56,818 nucleotides of DNA, taken from assembly GCF_001557235.1 (NCBI RefSeq), contig NZ_LSJI01000116.1:1-56818 (forward strand), in the 5' to 3' direction. The notes under the pieces were generated by a model that worked only from the letters and a program-made list of their open reading frames with translations, searched no databases and was not told the DNA's origin. Position 1 is the first letter of the stretch, and every line of letters begins with the position of its first letter. Source of the DNA: Phenylobacterium sp. CCH9-H3. Lineage in GTDB: Bacteria > Pseudomonadota > Alphaproteobacteria > Caulobacterales > Caulobacteraceae. This document shows, in pieces, positions 1 to 9,554 of this stretch. Made by a program: the position numbers and the translations under genes.

Positions 1-351
1 GGCCAGTCCCCCGAGCCAGGCATCCAGCCGCCCCGCCGCGCGCGCCGCCGCCAGTTCGGCCGCCAGGTCGCGCACCGGCGGCGCCAGGGCCCAGTCGGAA
101 TCGATCCGCGACGGGCGCACCCGCTGGCCCGTCTCCACCCGCGCATAGGCGAGGATGCGGCCCGACAGCGCCCGATCGTCGAGATCGAAGCGGCGATCCT
201 CCAGCCCCAGCGCCGCGCCGATGATCACCCGCTCGGCGGCCGTGAACGGCGGATCGGCGGCGGCGCGCGCCGCGGGCGCGAGGGCCAGCGCCGCAAGCAG
301 GGCGCCCAGCGATCGTCGCCGGCCGCCGGCGGCGTATGTCATGAGCGCCAT
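1..351 (-). CDS. L,D-transpeptidase-like protein, N-terminal part (gene runs off the left edge)
   Basis: The reverse-strand frame is open from an ATG near 351 (others at 354 and 342, same frame) to the window edge, about 117 codons. It begins with a Sec-type signal peptide (basic RRR, then an Ala/Leu-rich core and AARA-A). The stretch LAYARVETGQRVRPSRID followed by DSDWALAPP resembles the scaffold region in front of the YkuD catalytic domain in YcbB-type murein L,D-transpeptidases. The catalytic Cys/His part is outside the window, so the family call is inferred from this N-terminal similarity alone. It is divergent from the CoA-ligase gene at 460. Confidence 0.5.
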   Translation of the reverse strand, partial: MALMTYAAGGRRRSLGALLAALALAPAARAAADPPFTAAERVIIGAALGLEDRRFDLDDRALSGRILAYARVETGQRVRPSRIDSDWALAPPVRDLAAELAAARAAGRLDAWLGGLA

Positions 352-459
352 CATCGGGCCGACATACCCGCCTGGCAGGCTGGGGACCGTGATCCAGATC
401 AACGGGGCCGCTTGCGCCCGATCAAGGACGCCGGCCGTTAGAGGCGTCATGAGCCGCGC

Positions 460-3153
460 ATGACCACCAGAAACTTCGAAGCCCTGTTCGCGCCCAGGCG
501 CATCGCGCTCATCGGCGCCAGCGACCGCGCCGGCTCGGTGGGCGAGGTGCTGGCCGCCAACCTCCTGGGCGGCGGCTTCCGCGGCGAGCTGCTGTTCGTC
601 AATCCGAAGGGCCGGCCGGTGCACGGCCGCACGGTCTTCCCGTCGATCGCGGCCCTGCCGCAAGCGCCCGACCTGGCCGTTGTCGCCACGCCTGCGCCCA
701 CCATCGCCGGCGTGATCGCCGAGCTGGGCGCCCGGGGGTGCCGGGCCGCGGTGGTGATCAGCGCCGGCTTCGAAGGCGACGATCCCGACAGCGCCGCCCG
801 CCGCCAGGCCATCCTCGACGCGGCGCGGCCCCACCTGCTTCGGATCGTCGGCCCGAACTGCCTGGGGCTGCTGTCGCCGGTCCACGGGATCAACGCCAGC
901 TTCGCCCGCAGCACACCGCCCGCCGGTGGCCTCGCCCTCGTCGCCCAGTCGGGCGCGGTGGCGGCGGCCGCGCTCGATTGGGCCCCGCCGCACGGCCTGG
1001 GATTCAGCCACGTCGTCACCCTGGGCGACTCTCTCGACGTGGACGTGGGCGACCTGCTCGACTTCCTGGGCCGGGACCCGGCGACCCGCGCCATCATGCT
1101 CTACGTCGAGAGCCTGCGCGATGCGCGCAAGTTCATGAGCGCGGCGCGGTACGCGGCCCGGGCCAAGCCCGTGATCCTGCTGAAGGGCGGCCGCAGCCGC
1201 GCCGGCGCCAAGGCCGCCTTCTCCCACACCCGGGCCCTGGCCGGCGCCGACGACGTCTACGCCGCCGCCTTCCGCCGCGCGGGCGTTCTGCAGGTGGACG
1301 GCCTGGACGACCTTCTGGACGCCGCCCTGGTCTTCGCCGACGGCCGCCCGCCCCCGGCCCGTGGCCTGACGATCCTGACCAACGGCGGCGGCGCCGGCGT
1401 GCTGGCGGTGGACGCGCTGGAGCGCACGGGGGCCAGGCTCGCCTACCTGGAGCCGGCGACCCAGGAGACCCTGCGGGGCCTCGCGCCCGCACACGGCGCC
1501 GTCGGCAATCCGGTGGACATCCTGGGCGACGCCGGCCCCGGCCTCTACGGGCGCAGCCTGGGCGCCCTGCTGGCCGCGCCCGAGGTGGACGCCGTGCTGG
1601 TGATCAATTGCCCCACGGCCGTGGCCGACAGCGGCGAAGCGGCTGACGCGGTCATCGCCGCCCGGACCGCCGCCCGGAGCCGCAAGCCGGTGCTGGCCGC
1701 CTGGCTCGGCGAGCCCAGCGTCGCCCTGGGCCGCGCCCGCCTGACCGCCGCCGGCGTTCCGACCTATCCCACCGCCGAGGCCGCCGTCCGCGCCTTCGCC
1801 GGCTGGGGCCGCGCGCAGGCGCTGCACGCGCTGCTTCTGGAGGCGCCCGACGGCGCCGCCGGTCCGCCCGACCTCGCCCACGCCCGGGAGATCGTCGAGC
1901 GCGCCCTGGCCGAGGGACGGGCGGCGCTCGCCCCCCTCGAGGTCCAGGCCGTGCTCCAGGCTTACGGGATCACGACCGCGACGGCGCGCCTGGCGCGTAC
2001 GCCCGCGGAAGCCGGCGAGGCGGCGGCGGCCATCGGCGTAGATGATCCCGTGGCCCTGAAGATCCAGTCGCCGGACATCAGCCACAAGTCCGACGTGGGC
2101 GGCGTCCTGCTCGATCTGCGCGGCGCGCAGGCCGTGGAACAGGCCGCCCAGGCCATGCTGGACCGGCTGGCCGCGGCCCGACCCGACGCCCGTCTCGAGG
2201 GTTTCCTGGTCCAGCCGATGATCTCGCGGCCCAAGGCCCAGGAGGTGCTGGCCGGCCTGGTCCGCGATCCAACCTTCGGCCCGGTGGTGGTCGTCGGCCA
2301 CGGGGGCGTCTCGGTGGAGGTGGTGGCGGACCGCGCGCTCGGCCTGCCGCCCCTGAACGCCGCCCTCGCCCGGGACATGATCGGCCAGACCCGGGTGTCG
2401 CGCCTGCTGGCCGGCTACCGCGACCGGCCCGCGGCCGACCTGGACGCCCTGGCGGCGGTGCTCGTGGCCCTGGGCCGCCTCGCCACCGACCTTCCGGAGA
2501 TCGCCGAGCTCGACATCAACCCCGTGCTCTGCGACGCGCAGGGCGCCCTGGCGCTGGACGCACGCATCGCGGTGCGCCGGCCCGACGCCGCCACGGCCCG
2601 GCCGGCGATCCTCCCCTACCCCGAGCACCTGGCCCGGGACATCGTGGCCGACGGCGAGGCCCTGCGCCTGCGCCCGATCCGGCCTTCCGACGTCGCCCGA
2701 CTGATCGAGATGGTCGACCGCTGCACGCCCGAAGACATCCATCTGCGCTTCTGCAGCGGGATGGGGCATCTCAATGAGGATCTGGCCACTCGCCTCTGCC
2801 AGATCGACTACGACCGTCACATGGCCTTCGTGGCCGAGACGGCGGCCGGCGACCTCCTCGGCGTGGGCCGCCTCGTGGAGGACCCGGAGGGCGAGACGGC
2901 GGAATTCGCGCTGATGGTGCGCAGCGACCGCCAGCACCATGGCCTGGGCGGCATCCTGCTGCAGGCGGTGCTCGACTACGCCGCGGCCCGGGGGCTGCGC
3001 GAGGTCTGGGGCGATATCGCGCGGGAGAACAGCCGGATGCTGGACCTGGCTCGCGCCCTGGGCTTTTCGACCGCGCCCAGCGAGGGCGACCTCGCCCGCG
3101 TCTGCGCCACCAAGGCCCTCCCGGCCAGCCACGGCGACGCGGTATCCGCATAG
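460..3153 (+). CDS. Bifunctional acyl-CoA ligase (ADP-forming)-like / GNAT acetyltransferase fusion
   Basis: The 897-residue protein starts with a CoA-binding Rossmann domain (RRIALIGASDRAGSVG, residues about 12-130). A succinyl-CoA-ligase-like middle part follows, with SHTRALAG holding His256, the expected phospho-histidine of ADP-forming acetyl-CoA synthetases. An ATP-grasp domain covers about 480-700 (ALKIQSPDISHKSDVGGV) and a C-terminal GNAT domain about 715-885. This is the architecture of bacterial protein lysine acetyltransferases of the Pat/YfiQ type. In most of those the ligase half is regulatory; because His256 is retained here, ligase activity cannot be excluded. The ATG at 460 gives a conventional N-terminus. 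Confidence 0.88.
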   Translation: MTTRNFEALFAPRRIALIGASDRAGSVGEVLAANLLGGGFRGELLFVNPKGRPVHGRTVFPSIAALPQAPDLAVVATPAPTIAGVIAELGARGCRAAVVISAGFEGDDPDSAARRQAILDAARPHLLRIVGPNCLGLLSPVHGINASFARSTPPAGGLALVAQSGAVAAAALDWAPPHGLGFSHVVTLGDSLDVDVGDLLDFLGRDPATRAIMLYVESLRDARKFMSAARYAARAKPVILLKGGRSRAGAKAAFSHTRALAGADDVYAAAFRRAGVLQVDGLDDLLDAALVFADGRPPPARGLTILTNGGGAGVLAVDALERTGARLAYLEPATQETLRGLAPAHGAVGNPVDILGDAGPGLYGRSLGALLAAPEVDAVLVINCPTAVADSGEAADAVIAARTAARSRKPVLAAWLGEPSVALGRARLTAAGVPTYPTAEAAVRAFAGWGRAQALHALLLEAPDGAAGPPDLAHAREIVERALAEGRAALAPLEVQAVLQAYGITTATARLARTPAEAGEAAAAIGVDDPVALKIQSPDISHKSDVGGVLLDLRGAQAVEQAAQAMLDRLAAARPDARLEGFLVQPMISRPKAQEVLAGLVRDPTFGPVVVVGHGGVSVEVVADRALGLPPLNAALARDMIGQTRVSRLLAGYRDRPAADLDALAAVLVALGRLATDLPEIAELDINPVLCDAQGALALDARIAVRRPDAATARPAILPYPEHLARDIVADGEALRLRPIRPSDVARLIEMVDRCTPEDIHLRFCSGMGHLNEDLATRLCQIDYDRHMAFVAETAAGDLLGVGRLVEDPEGETAEFALMVRSDRQHHGLGGILLQAVLDYAAARGLREVWGDIARENSRMLDLARALGFSTAPSEGDLARVCATKALPASHGDAVSA

Positions 3154-3222
3154 GGCCGTTGATCGAGGTCAAGGCGTAGATGGCCCGGAGGCGCACGGTC
3201 GGCCCGCAACGGGAGACCGGCC

Positions 3223-3537
3223 ATGACTGTCCAGTCCGCGACGACCTCGAAGACCCCCGCACCCTTTGACGCCGCGACGCGCGATGCGCTCGGGCCCTGG
3301 GTCCAGGCGTGGGGTGTCGACGGCTACGCCTTCGCCTGCGAGGCCATGGGCGCCTGGGCGTGCGCCTCCACGGCCTGGATGAACTATCTCAGCCGGCTCA
3401 CGACCTGCGCCACGCCCCTGGCCGCCTTCGACGCCGGCTCGGCTCTGATGACCGACTGCCTGGAGATCTGCAGCCGCGCGGCCAGCGACCGGCTGAAGGA
3501 CGCCGGACTCGCGACTCCTCTCCTCAACGATGCGTGA
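3223..3537 (+). CDS. Small phasin-like protein of unknown function
   Basis: A 104-residue, Ala-rich, probably helical protein (WVQAWGVDGYAFACEAMGAW, then a second helix around SALMTDCLEICSRAASDRL). It has no signal peptide or clear membrane segment. The ATG at 3223 follows a purine-rich GGGAGACCGGCC stretch. The length and helix pattern recall phasin-type proteins, but no diagnostic motif is visible. Its last codons overlap the next gene by 8 bases, so the two are probably translationally coupled. Confidence 0.6.
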   Translation: MTVQSATTSKTPAPFDAATRDALGPWVQAWGVDGYAFACEAMGAWACASTAWMNYLSRLTTCATPLAAFDAGSALMTDCLEICSRAASDRLKDAGLATPLLNDA

Positions 3538-3970
3538 TCCGATGACCAACCCAGCTCCCCTCGCCGAGTCCTCGGCCCTGGCCCTTCCCGCCCTGGCGGG
3601 CCTCGCGACCGCCTCTTCCAGCCCGCTGCGCGACGTCCAGGTCGAATGTGCCCCGGATTTGCGTCTCCCGGCCTCCGAGCTCGCGCCGATCAAGACCATC
3701 ACCGGCGAGGCCATCGCCTACGCCTTGCAGCATGCCTTTCCCGAGGGCCGCCACGGTCACATCTGGATCAAGCTGGCCGAGAAGGAAGGCCGGCTGGTCC
3801 TGACCGTCCGCGATGACGGCATCGGCATGCCCGACGACCTGCCCGCGGAACCTTCCAACGGCTTTGGGGCGATCCAGGCCCTGGCGCGGCAGCTCGGCGG
3901 TTACGCCCGGATCGGCAGCGCGCCCTTCGGCGGCGGCCTCGTCAGCGTCATCTATCCGCGCACCCACTGA
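3530..3970 (+). CDS. Stand-alone histidine-kinase-type ATPase domain protein, N box degenerate
   Basis: 146 residues. After a short Ala-rich N-terminus comes one HATPase domain of the HWE/HisKA_2 kind: N-box region GEAIAYALQHAFPEGR, D box VRDDGIGMPDD, G-box region NGFGAIQALARQLGG. The N-box Asn that coordinates Mg-ATP (normally E-x-x-x-N-A-L-x-H) is Tyr here, and there is no upstream dimerisation/phospho-acceptor helix. It is therefore unlikely to be an ordinary kinase; it may bind nucleotide or a partner regulator. The start at 3530 overlaps the upstream gene; ATG 3542 is an alternative. Confidence 0.7.
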   Translation: MRDPMTNPAPLAESSALALPALAGLATASSSPLRDVQVECAPDLRLPASELAPIKTITGEAIAYALQHAFPEGRHGHIWIKLAEKEGRLVLTVRDDGIGMPDDLPAEPSNGFGAIQALARQLGGYARIGSAPFGGGLVSVIYPRTH

Positions 3971-3976
3971 ACGGCG

Positions 3977-4966
3977 TCAGGGGATAAGCACCGCCGCGCC
4001 CGTGAACGCGCCGCGACGCAGGTCGTCCAGGGCCGCGTTCGCCTCGGCCAAGGGATAGCGGCGCACGTGCGGGCGCACCCGGGCCGCGGCGGCCAGGGGC
4101 AGATACTCGCGCGCATCCTGCCGCGTCAGGTTGGCCACCGAGACCAGCCGCCGCTCCTCCCACAGCCGGGCGTAGGGAAAGCTTGGGATGTCGCTCATGT
4201 GGATGCCCCCGCAGACCACCGTGCCGCCCTTGCGCACCGCGGCCAGCGCCAGGGGGACCAGTTCGCCCACCGGCGCGAAGATGATCGCCGCGTCCAGCGG
4301 GTCGGGCGGCGCATCCTCCGATCCGCCCGCCCAGACGCAGCCCAGCCCGCGGGCCAGCGACTGCGCCGCCTCATCGCCGGTCCGCGTGAAGGCATGGACG
4401 GCCTGGCCCTCATGGATGGCGAGTTGCGCGAGCAGATGGGCCGCGGCCCCGAAGCCGTAGAGGCCCAGGCGCCGCACCGGCCAGTCCGCGCACGCCAGGC
4501 GCCAGGCCCGGTAGCCGATCAGGCCGGCGCAGAGCAGCGGCGCCGCCTCTTCGTCGGTGAGGCCTGGCGGCAGGGGAAAGCAATAGTCCGCCCGCGCGAT
4601 GACGGTGGACGCATAGCCCCCGTCGCGGGTCCAGCCGGTGAACTCGGGCGCGTCGCAAAGGTTCTCGCGGCCCTCGCGGCAGTAGGGGCAGATCCCGCAG
4701 GTCCCGCCCAGCCAGGGCACGCCCCGCCGCTCGCCCAGCGCCACGCCTTCGACCCCGGGGCCGACGGCCTCCACCACGCCCACGATCTCGTGCCCCGGCA
4801 CGATGGCGGCCCGGCGCGGCGGAAGGTCGCCGTCCACCACGTGCAGGTCCGTGCGGCAGACGCCGCAGGCGCGGACGCGCAACCGCAACTCGCCGGCCCC
4901 GGGCTCGGTCGGCTCGCAAGCCTCGGCGACGAGGAGCGTCCGCGGCTGCCGCAGGACCATGCGCAT
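3977..4966 (-). CDS. Zinc-dependent alcohol dehydrogenase family protein
   Basis: A 329-residue medium-chain dehydrogenase. The catalytic zinc region ACGVCRTDLHVVDG and GHEIVGVVEAVGPGV are present. The structural zinc loop CGICPYCREGRENLC has all four Cys. The coenzyme fold starts at LGLYGFGAAAHLLAQLA, a Gly-variant of GxGxxG, so NAD(P) preference is unclear. It resembles the AdhP-like subgroup that oxidises simple alcohols; the substrate is not predictable. A strong Shine-Dalgarno (AGGAAGGAAGAGG) precedes ATG 4966. It lies 13 bases downstream of the GNAT gene, probably in one transcript. Confidence 0.85.
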   Translation of the reverse strand: MRMVLRQPRTLLVAEACEPTEPGAGELRLRVRACGVCRTDLHVVDGDLPPRRAAIVPGHEIVGVVEAVGPGVEGVALGERRGVPWLGGTCGICPYCREGRENLCDAPEFTGWTRDGGYASTVIARADYCFPLPPGLTDEEAAPLLCAGLIGYRAWRLACADWPVRRLGLYGFGAAAHLLAQLAIHEGQAVHAFTRTGDEAAQSLARGLGCVWAGGSEDAPPDPLDAAIIFAPVGELVPLALAAVRKGGTVVCGGIHMSDIPSFPYARLWEERRLVSVANLTRQDAREYLPLAAAARVRPHVRRYPLAEANAALDDLRRGAFTGAAVLIP

Positions 4967-4979
4967 GGCCTCTTCCTTC

Positions 4980-5459
4980 CTACAGGGTCAGCGCCATGAA
5001 GATCGTGCCGGGCGGCGTGGGGGCATAGTAGGGGGCGATCCGGGCGAACCCCATCCGCTCGTACAGCCCGATCGCCGACGCCATGTCCGGCAAGGTGTCC
5101 AGGCGCAGCTCTGTATAGCCGATCGCCCTGGCCCGACCTACGGCCGCCTGCGCCAGCGCCCGGCCGAGCCCCAGGCCCCGTCCGGCGGGCGAAACATAGA
5201 GCCGCTTCATCTCGCAGCAGCCGGCCGGCGCGATCGGCCTTAGGCCCACGCATCCGAGCGGCGCGTCCCCGGCGCCGCGCGCCAGCAGCAGCGCCCCGGC
5301 CGGCGGTCCGTACTTTCCCGGCAGGGCGGCGAGTTCGGACCCGAAGTCCTGGTAGCCAAGATCCACGGGCAGGGAGGCGGCGTAGGCCTGGAACAGCGCC
5401 GCCACTGCGCTGATGTCGTCTGACGAGATGGCGGGACGGATGACGAACGCCTCGGGCAT
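4980..5459 (-). CDS. GNAT family N-acetyltransferase
   Basis: 159 residues spanning a complete GNAT fold: an N-terminal IRPAISSDD strand-helix, the acetyl-CoA pyrophosphate loop in LYVSPAGRGLGLGRALAQAA (Q/RxxGxG/A type), and a C-terminal ASAIGLYERMGFARI helix-strand. The acceptor substrate is unknown. It is the first gene of a probable two-gene unit with the downstream alcohol dehydrogenase. The start ATG 5459 places the beta-1 strand normally. Confidence 0.85.
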   Translation of the reverse strand: MPEAFVIRPAISSDDISAVAALFQAYAASLPVDLGYQDFGSELAALPGKYGPPAGALLLARGAGDAPLGCVGLRPIAPAGCCEMKRLYVSPAGRGLGLGRALAQAAVGRARAIGYTELRLDTLPDMASAIGLYERMGFARIAPYYAPTPPGTIFMALTL

Positions 5460-5641
5460 GGGGCGACATGAGCAGTCGGCGGGCCGCCCTGCAATGGCGC
5501 CGCTACAGTCGGGCTTCCGACGTTAGCGTTGAGGCCGACGGGACCTCCGAAAAAATAATCCTCACCCGAGGAAACCTTCTCGCGTCAGTTGAAGTTTTCT
5601 CGTCGACGGTGAGACATCCAGCCCCCCGTCACAGCCCCAAA

Positions 5642-5673
5642 GCCCCCGATCCTCACAGCCCCGGATCGGGGGC
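5642..5673 (-). terminator. Hairpin after the Xre gene, candidate terminator
   Basis: Perfect 11-bp arms GCCCCCGATCC / GGATCGGGGGC with a 10-base loop, 18 bases beyond the stop of the Xre gene. The T-run on the reverse strand is short (TTT); on the forward strand five T follow at 5679-5683, so it could act bidirectionally. A second weak stem CCTC-ACCC-GAGG (5560-5571) next to an A/T run at 5550-5555 lies nearer the GNAT gene. The rest of 5460-5690 shows no gene. Confidence 0.5.
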
Positions 5674-5690
5674 ATCCCTTTTTAGGTCCC

Positions 5691-5933
5691 TCAAGCTTCG
5701 GCTCGGGCCAAGGCCTCCAGATCCTGGAAGAAGTAGCCGACCGGCACGCCGAGGCATCGGGACAACCGGTACAGCATCGGCGCCGAAATCGTGCTCTGCC
5801 CGCGCTCGTACTTGTGGATCTGCTGCAGGCTGACGCCGCAGCGTTCGGCGACGTCGGCCAGCGAGAGGTTCAGGTCGCGGCGCCGTTCGGCGAGCCTGCG
5901 GCCAATCTGCCGGGTGATGTCGTCGTTTGTCAC
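5691..5933 (-). CDS. Xre-family helix-turn-helix transcriptional regulator
   Basis: 80 residues, essentially one Cro/C1-type HTH: IGRRLAERRRDLNLSLADVA, then ERCGVSLQQIHKYERGQSTI and a third helix leading to LSRCLGVPVGYFF. The C-terminal tail is only about 10 residues, so it lacks a sensor domain. It is a single-gene unit between argS and the GNAT gene; the target is unknown. Small Xre proteins of this type are common in Caulobacterales. Confidence 0.85.
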   Translation of the reverse strand: MTNDDITRQIGRRLAERRRDLNLSLADVAERCGVSLQQIHKYERGQSTISAPMLYRLSRCLGVPVGYFFQDLEALARAEA

Positions 5934-6035
5934 GTTGTCCTGTCCAGGATCGGGGCTTCCTGGCGACGGGCGTGCAAACCGCGCGCCAGGACGGGGGCAG
6001 ATAGCCGCCCGGTCCTGACCGCAGGATGAACGCTG

Positions 6036-7808
6036 TTACATGCGCTCGGGCGTGGCGATCCCCAGCAGGTCCAGGGCCAGTTCCAGCTGCCGCAGGGTGG
6101 CGCCGGCCAGGGTCAGGCGCGAGGCCTTGACCGCCGGCTCCGACAGCATGATCGGGCAGGCGGCGTAGAACTTCGAGAACGCCTGGCTCAGCCGGTAGGC
6201 GTGCTCGGCCAGGGCGTTGGGCGCCTTCTTGTCGTAGCCCTCGGTCAGGGCGGCGTCGAACGCGTCCAGGGTCAGCACCAGGTCGCGCTCGGCCGGCTCG
6301 GCCACGGTGACCGGCCCCGCCTGGGCGCCTTCGTCGGCGGCCCGGCGCAGCAGGCTCTTCACCCGCACGGCCTGGTACAGCAGATAGGGTCCGGTCTTGC
6401 CCTCGAAGCTGGTGAAGCGGTCCAGGTCGAAGACATAGGACGTGCCGCGGAAGTTCTGGAGGTCGGCGAACTTCAGCGCCGCCACCGCGACCTTGCCCGC
6501 GATCTCCTCGAACTCTTCCGTGGGCAGGTTTTCGCCCAGCCCCGCCTCGTGCAGGCGCTCGCGCGCCTTGGTCCGGGTCATTTCGATCAGGTCGTTCAGC
6601 TTGAGGACGCCGCCCTCGCGGGTCTTGAAGGGCTTGCCGTCGGTCCCGTTCATGGTGCCGAAGCCGATGTGCTCCAGCTGGCCCTCGGTCGCATAGCCGG
6701 CCAGATAGGCCGCGCGGAACACGATCTCGAAGTGGTCGGCCTGGCGCTGGTCGACGCAATAGATGACCAGATCCGGCCCGAACTGGCGCTTGCGGTCCAG
6801 GATGGTGGCCAGGTCCGTGGTCCCGTACATCGCCGAGCCCTCGGACGAGACGACCAGCAGGGGCGGCAGCTCGCGCTTGTCGCCCTCCTTCGCCACCCGA
6901 ATAATCCGCGCGCCCTGGTCGTCGACCAGCAGGCCCTTGGCGTCCAGCTCGGCGACCATGCCCTCGATCAGCGGATCGGCGTCGCTCTCGCCCTTCCACC
7001 AGTCGAAATCCACGCCCAGGGCATGGAAATCGCGCTCCAGCGCCACCTGCGTCACCGCGCGGAACTGGCGCCACAGCACGTAGCAGCCCGGCTTGTGGCC
7101 CTGCAGGTCGGCGGTCAGCTTGCGCGCGCGGTCGCGGTAGGCCGGGTCTTCCTTCCCCTTGGCCGCGGCCAGGGGGTAGAGCCGGTCGAGGTCGGCCAGG
7201 GTGATCTTCTCGAAGGCCGCCGGGATCGGCGCGTCCTTGTCGTCCAGCGTCTCCACCAGGGCGGCGATGTCGGGGTGCTCGTCCATCACGGCCCCGATCA
7301 GCAGGCCCATCTGGTAGCCCCAGTCGCCGAAATGGGCGTCGCCCACCACGGTGTCGCCGCGGAATCGATAGAGGCGCTTGATGCTCTCGCCGATGATCGA
7401 GGCGCGCAGGTGCCCCACGTGCATCGGCTTGGCGACATTCGGGCCGCCGTAGTCGACGATCACCTTGCGGGCGTGCGCCACCGTCTCGGCGCCCGCGCGC
7501 GGATCGGCGGCGATGGCGTCGGCCCGGGCCGACAGGGCGGCGTCGGCGACCTTCAGGTTGATGAAACCCGGCCCGGCGATCTCCACCGAACTCAGCCGCG
7601 GATCGCCCGCCAGCTTCTCCGCCACGGCCGTGGCGATCTCGCGCGGGTTCTTGCCCAGCCGCTTGGCTGCCGCCAGCGCGCCGTTCGACTGGAAGTCGGC
7701 GAGGTCGGGGCGGTCCGAGGGCGTGACCCGGCCGAGTTCGGCAGGCGCGCCAATGGCGGCGAAGGCGGCCGCGACCGCCTCGCCCAGGGCCGATTTCAGG
7801 TCGCTCAT
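6036..7808 (-). CDS. argS: Arginine--tRNA ligase
   Basis: The 590-residue class I synthetase charges tRNA-Arg. It shows the N-terminal Add1 domain, the HIGH-type motif in [16 protein letters not shown] (about residue 120), [16 protein letters not shown], and a C-terminal anticodon-binding domain around [20 protein letters not shown]. As usual for ArgRS a canonical KMSKS is absent ([12 protein letters not shown] occupies that region). The frame stays open far upstream, but [12 protein letters not shown] at 7808 is the natural start. This ATG overlaps the stop of the upstream gene as ATGA. Confidence 0.97.
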   Translation of the reverse strand: MSDLKSALGEAVAAAFAAIGAPAELGRVTPSDRPDLADFQSNGALAAAKRLGKNPREIATAVAEKLAGDPRLSSVEIAGPGFINLKVADAALSARADAIAADPRAGAETVAHARKVIVDYGGPNVAKPMHVGHLRASIIGESIKRLYRFRGDTVVGDAHFGDWGYQMGLLIGAVMDEHPDIAALVETLDDKDAPIPAAFEKITLADLDRLYPLAAAKGKEDPAYRDRARKLTADLQGHKPGCYVLWRQFRAVTQVALERDFHALGVDFDWWKGESDADPLIEGMVAELDAKGLLVDDQGARIIRVAKEGDKRELPPLLVVSSEGSAMYGTTDLATILDRKRQFGPDLVIYCVDQRQADHFEIVFRAAYLAGYATEGQLEHIGFGTMNGTDGKPFKTREGGVLKLNDLIEMTRTKARERLHEAGLGENLPTEEFEEIAGKVAVAALKFADLQNFRGTSYVFDLDRFTSFEGKTGPYLLYQAVRVKSLLRRAADEGAQAGPVTVAEPAERDLVLTLDAFDAALTEGYDKKAPNALAEHAYRLSQAFSKFYAACPIMLSEPAVKASRLTLAGATLRQLELALDLLGIATPERM

Positions 7809-8485
7809 GGGTTCGGGGTGGTGCTCGCCTGGCCGACGTTCAGGCGGAAGCGCTTGCCGTCGCGGTTGAAGGCCGCCATCTGCGGCGTCACCTCGAAGCC
7901 GATCAGCACCTCGAAATTCGAGCCGGATGTCGCGATCGACGCGCGCGGGATGGTGATGTTGTTGATGTTCTCGGTGACGTACAGCCGGTCCTCGCCCTCG
8001 GGGAAGGTCACCGGCAGGTCGAACGTCTCCTTGGCCAGAACGCTGCGGTTGCGGTCGGTCACCGCCACCCAGTAGCGATAGGTCTTCTGGCGGCTCTCGG
8101 CCTGCGGGCCCTTGCCCACCTCGAACAGCACCTCCATCCGCAGCTGGATCGGCTCGTCGTCCTTGTACTGGCAGCCGGCCGAGATGCCCTGGATCTCGCC
8201 GGACCAGGCGACGTTGGCCGACGCCTCGCGGCCTTCCTTGAACTCGACGTAGCGGGCGGCGTCGTACAGCGACTTCACGAACGGGCACGGGCCGGCGTTG
8301 CGCAGGGCCTGCAGCGGCGCCTGGTTGTCGCCCCACTCCTCGCGCTGCCTGCGCTTCTTGGCCGCCTCTTCTTGCTGCTTGCGCTGCTCGGCCTCGGGGT
8401 CGCGGCGTCCCTGCGCATACGACATGGCCGGGACGGCGGTGAAGGCCGCCACGACGGCGGCGGCGAGGAGCATCTGGCGGCGCAT
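7805..8485 (-). CDS. Exported protein of unknown function upstream of argS
   Basis: 226 residues with an N-terminal signal peptide ([20 protein letters not shown], cleavage likely after SYA). A charged, Gln/Glu/Lys-rich linker follows ([20 protein letters not shown], coiled-coil-like), then a beta-rich domain with two Cys ([19 protein letters not shown]) that could form a periplasmic disulfide. I recognise no named family. It overlaps argS by 4 bases and is divergent from ispH; co-transcription with argS is likely although no functional link is evident. Confidence 0.75.
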   Translation of the reverse strand: MRRQMLLAAAVVAAFTAVPAMSYAQGRRDPEAEQRKQQEEAAKKRRQREEWGDNQAPLQALRNAGPCPFVKSLYDAARYVEFKEGREASANVAWSGEIQGISAGCQYKDDEPIQLRMEVLFEVGKGPQAESRQKTYRYWVAVTDRNRSVLAKETFDLPVTFPEGEDRLYVTENINNITIPRASIATSGSNFEVLIGFEVTPQMAAFNRDGKRFRLNVGQASTTPNP

Positions 8486-8608
8486 GGAAAAGCGTCTCGA
8501 AAATCGGCCCGCGAGGAGTTCGCGGGGTCAGGCCGCTAAGTACAGCCTGAGGACTATGGCTGCAACGCGGCCTAGCGATTGCGGCCATGCGGCACTAGGT
8601 TCCGCCCC

Positions 8609-9550
8609 ATGTCGACCCGCCCGCCGCTCACCGTCCTGCTCGCCAGCCCCCGCGGCTTCTGCGCCGGCGTGGACCGGGCCATCCAGATCGTCGAGCGGGC
8701 CATCGAGAAGTACGGCGCCCCGGTCTATGTCCGCCACGAGATCGTCCACAACCGGCACGTGGTCGACCGGCTGAAGGCGCTGGGCGCGGTCTTCGTCGAG
8801 GAGTTGGACGAGTGCCCGGCGGACCGGCCGGTGGTGTTCTCGGCCCACGGGGTGCCCAAATCGGTTCCTGCCGACGCCAGGGCGCGCAAGATGCTGTACC
8901 TCGACGCCACCTGCCCGTTGGTCTCGAAGGTTCACGTCGAGGCCGGCCGCCACTTCGACGCCGGCCGCGAGATCGTGCTGATCGGCCACGCCGGCCATCC
9001 CGAAGTGGTCGGAACCATGGGCCAGCTTCCCGAGGGCGCCGTGGCCCTGATCGAGACGGTGGAGGACGCCCGGGCGTTCCAGCCGCGCGACCCGGCCAAC
9101 GTCGCCTTTGTCACCCAGACCACCCTGTCGGTGGACGACACCGCCGAGATCGTCGCCGCGCTGCGCGCCCGCTTCCCGCAGATCGCCGCGCCCCACAAGG
9201 AGGACATCTGCTACGCCACCACCAACCGGCAGGAAGCCGTGAAGGCCATCGCCGCACGGTCCCAGGTGCTGCTGGTGCTGGGGAGCGCGAACTCCTCCAA
9301 CTCGGTGCGCCTGGCCGAGGTGGGACGGCGCTCGGGCGCCGAGGCCTATCTGATTGACGACGCCTCGGCCCTGGACCTGTCGTGGATCGACGGCGCGCGG
9401 ACGGTCGGCGTCACCGCCGGCGCCTCGGCGCCCGAGGTGCTGGTCCAGGGCGTCATCGATCGCCTGGCCGAAAGCTTCGACGTCACCGTGGAAGAGATCG
9501 ACACGGCCCGCGAGACCGTCACCTTCAAACTGCCCCGCGCGGTGGCTTAG
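8609..9550 (+). CDS. ispH: 4-hydroxy-3-methylbut-2-enyl diphosphate reductase
   Basis: The 313-residue [4Fe-4S] enzyme catalyses the last step of the MEP isoprenoid pathway. The three cluster cysteines are visible in [22 protein letters not shown] and [11 protein letters not shown], with the substrate-binding [16 protein letters not shown] 8609 gives the usual start two strands before the first Cys; a TTG ten codons upstream in frame is less likely. It is the first gene of the ispH ... thrB-rnhA neighbourhood typical of Caulobacter relatives, here interrupted by the toxin-antitoxin genes on the other strand. Confidence 0.97.
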   Translation: MSTRPPLTVLLASPRGFCAGVDRAIQIVERAIEKYGAPVYVRHEIVHNRHVVDRLKALGAVFVEELDECPADRPVVFSAHGVPKSVPADARARKMLYLDATCPLVSKVHVEAGRHFDAGREIVLIGHAGHPEVVGTMGQLPEGAVALIETVEDARAFQPRDPANVAFVTQTTLSVDDTAEIVAALRARFPQIAAPHKEDICYATTNRQEAVKAIAARSQVLLVLGSANSSNSVRLAEVGRRSGAEAYLIDDASALDLSWIDGARTVGVTAGASAPEVLVQGVIDRLAESFDVTVEEIDTARETVTFKLPRAVA

Positions 9551-9554
9551 GGTC

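Noticed and set aside
5468..5833. 121-codon forward frame starting beside the GNAT gene
   Set aside because: It crosses a terminator-like hairpin and runs antisense into the Xre gene; no domain or ribosome site.
6201..8075. 624-codon forward frame antisense to argS
   Set aside because: High-GC shadow frame with His/Gln/Arg-rich composition and no domain; argS on the other strand is certain.
6036..8588. 850-codon reverse-strand frame joining argS to upstream sequence
   Set aside because: Only the last 590 codons are ArgRS; upstream of 7808 it is a low-complexity shadow of the exported-protein gene, which has a signal peptide and an ATGA overlap with argS.
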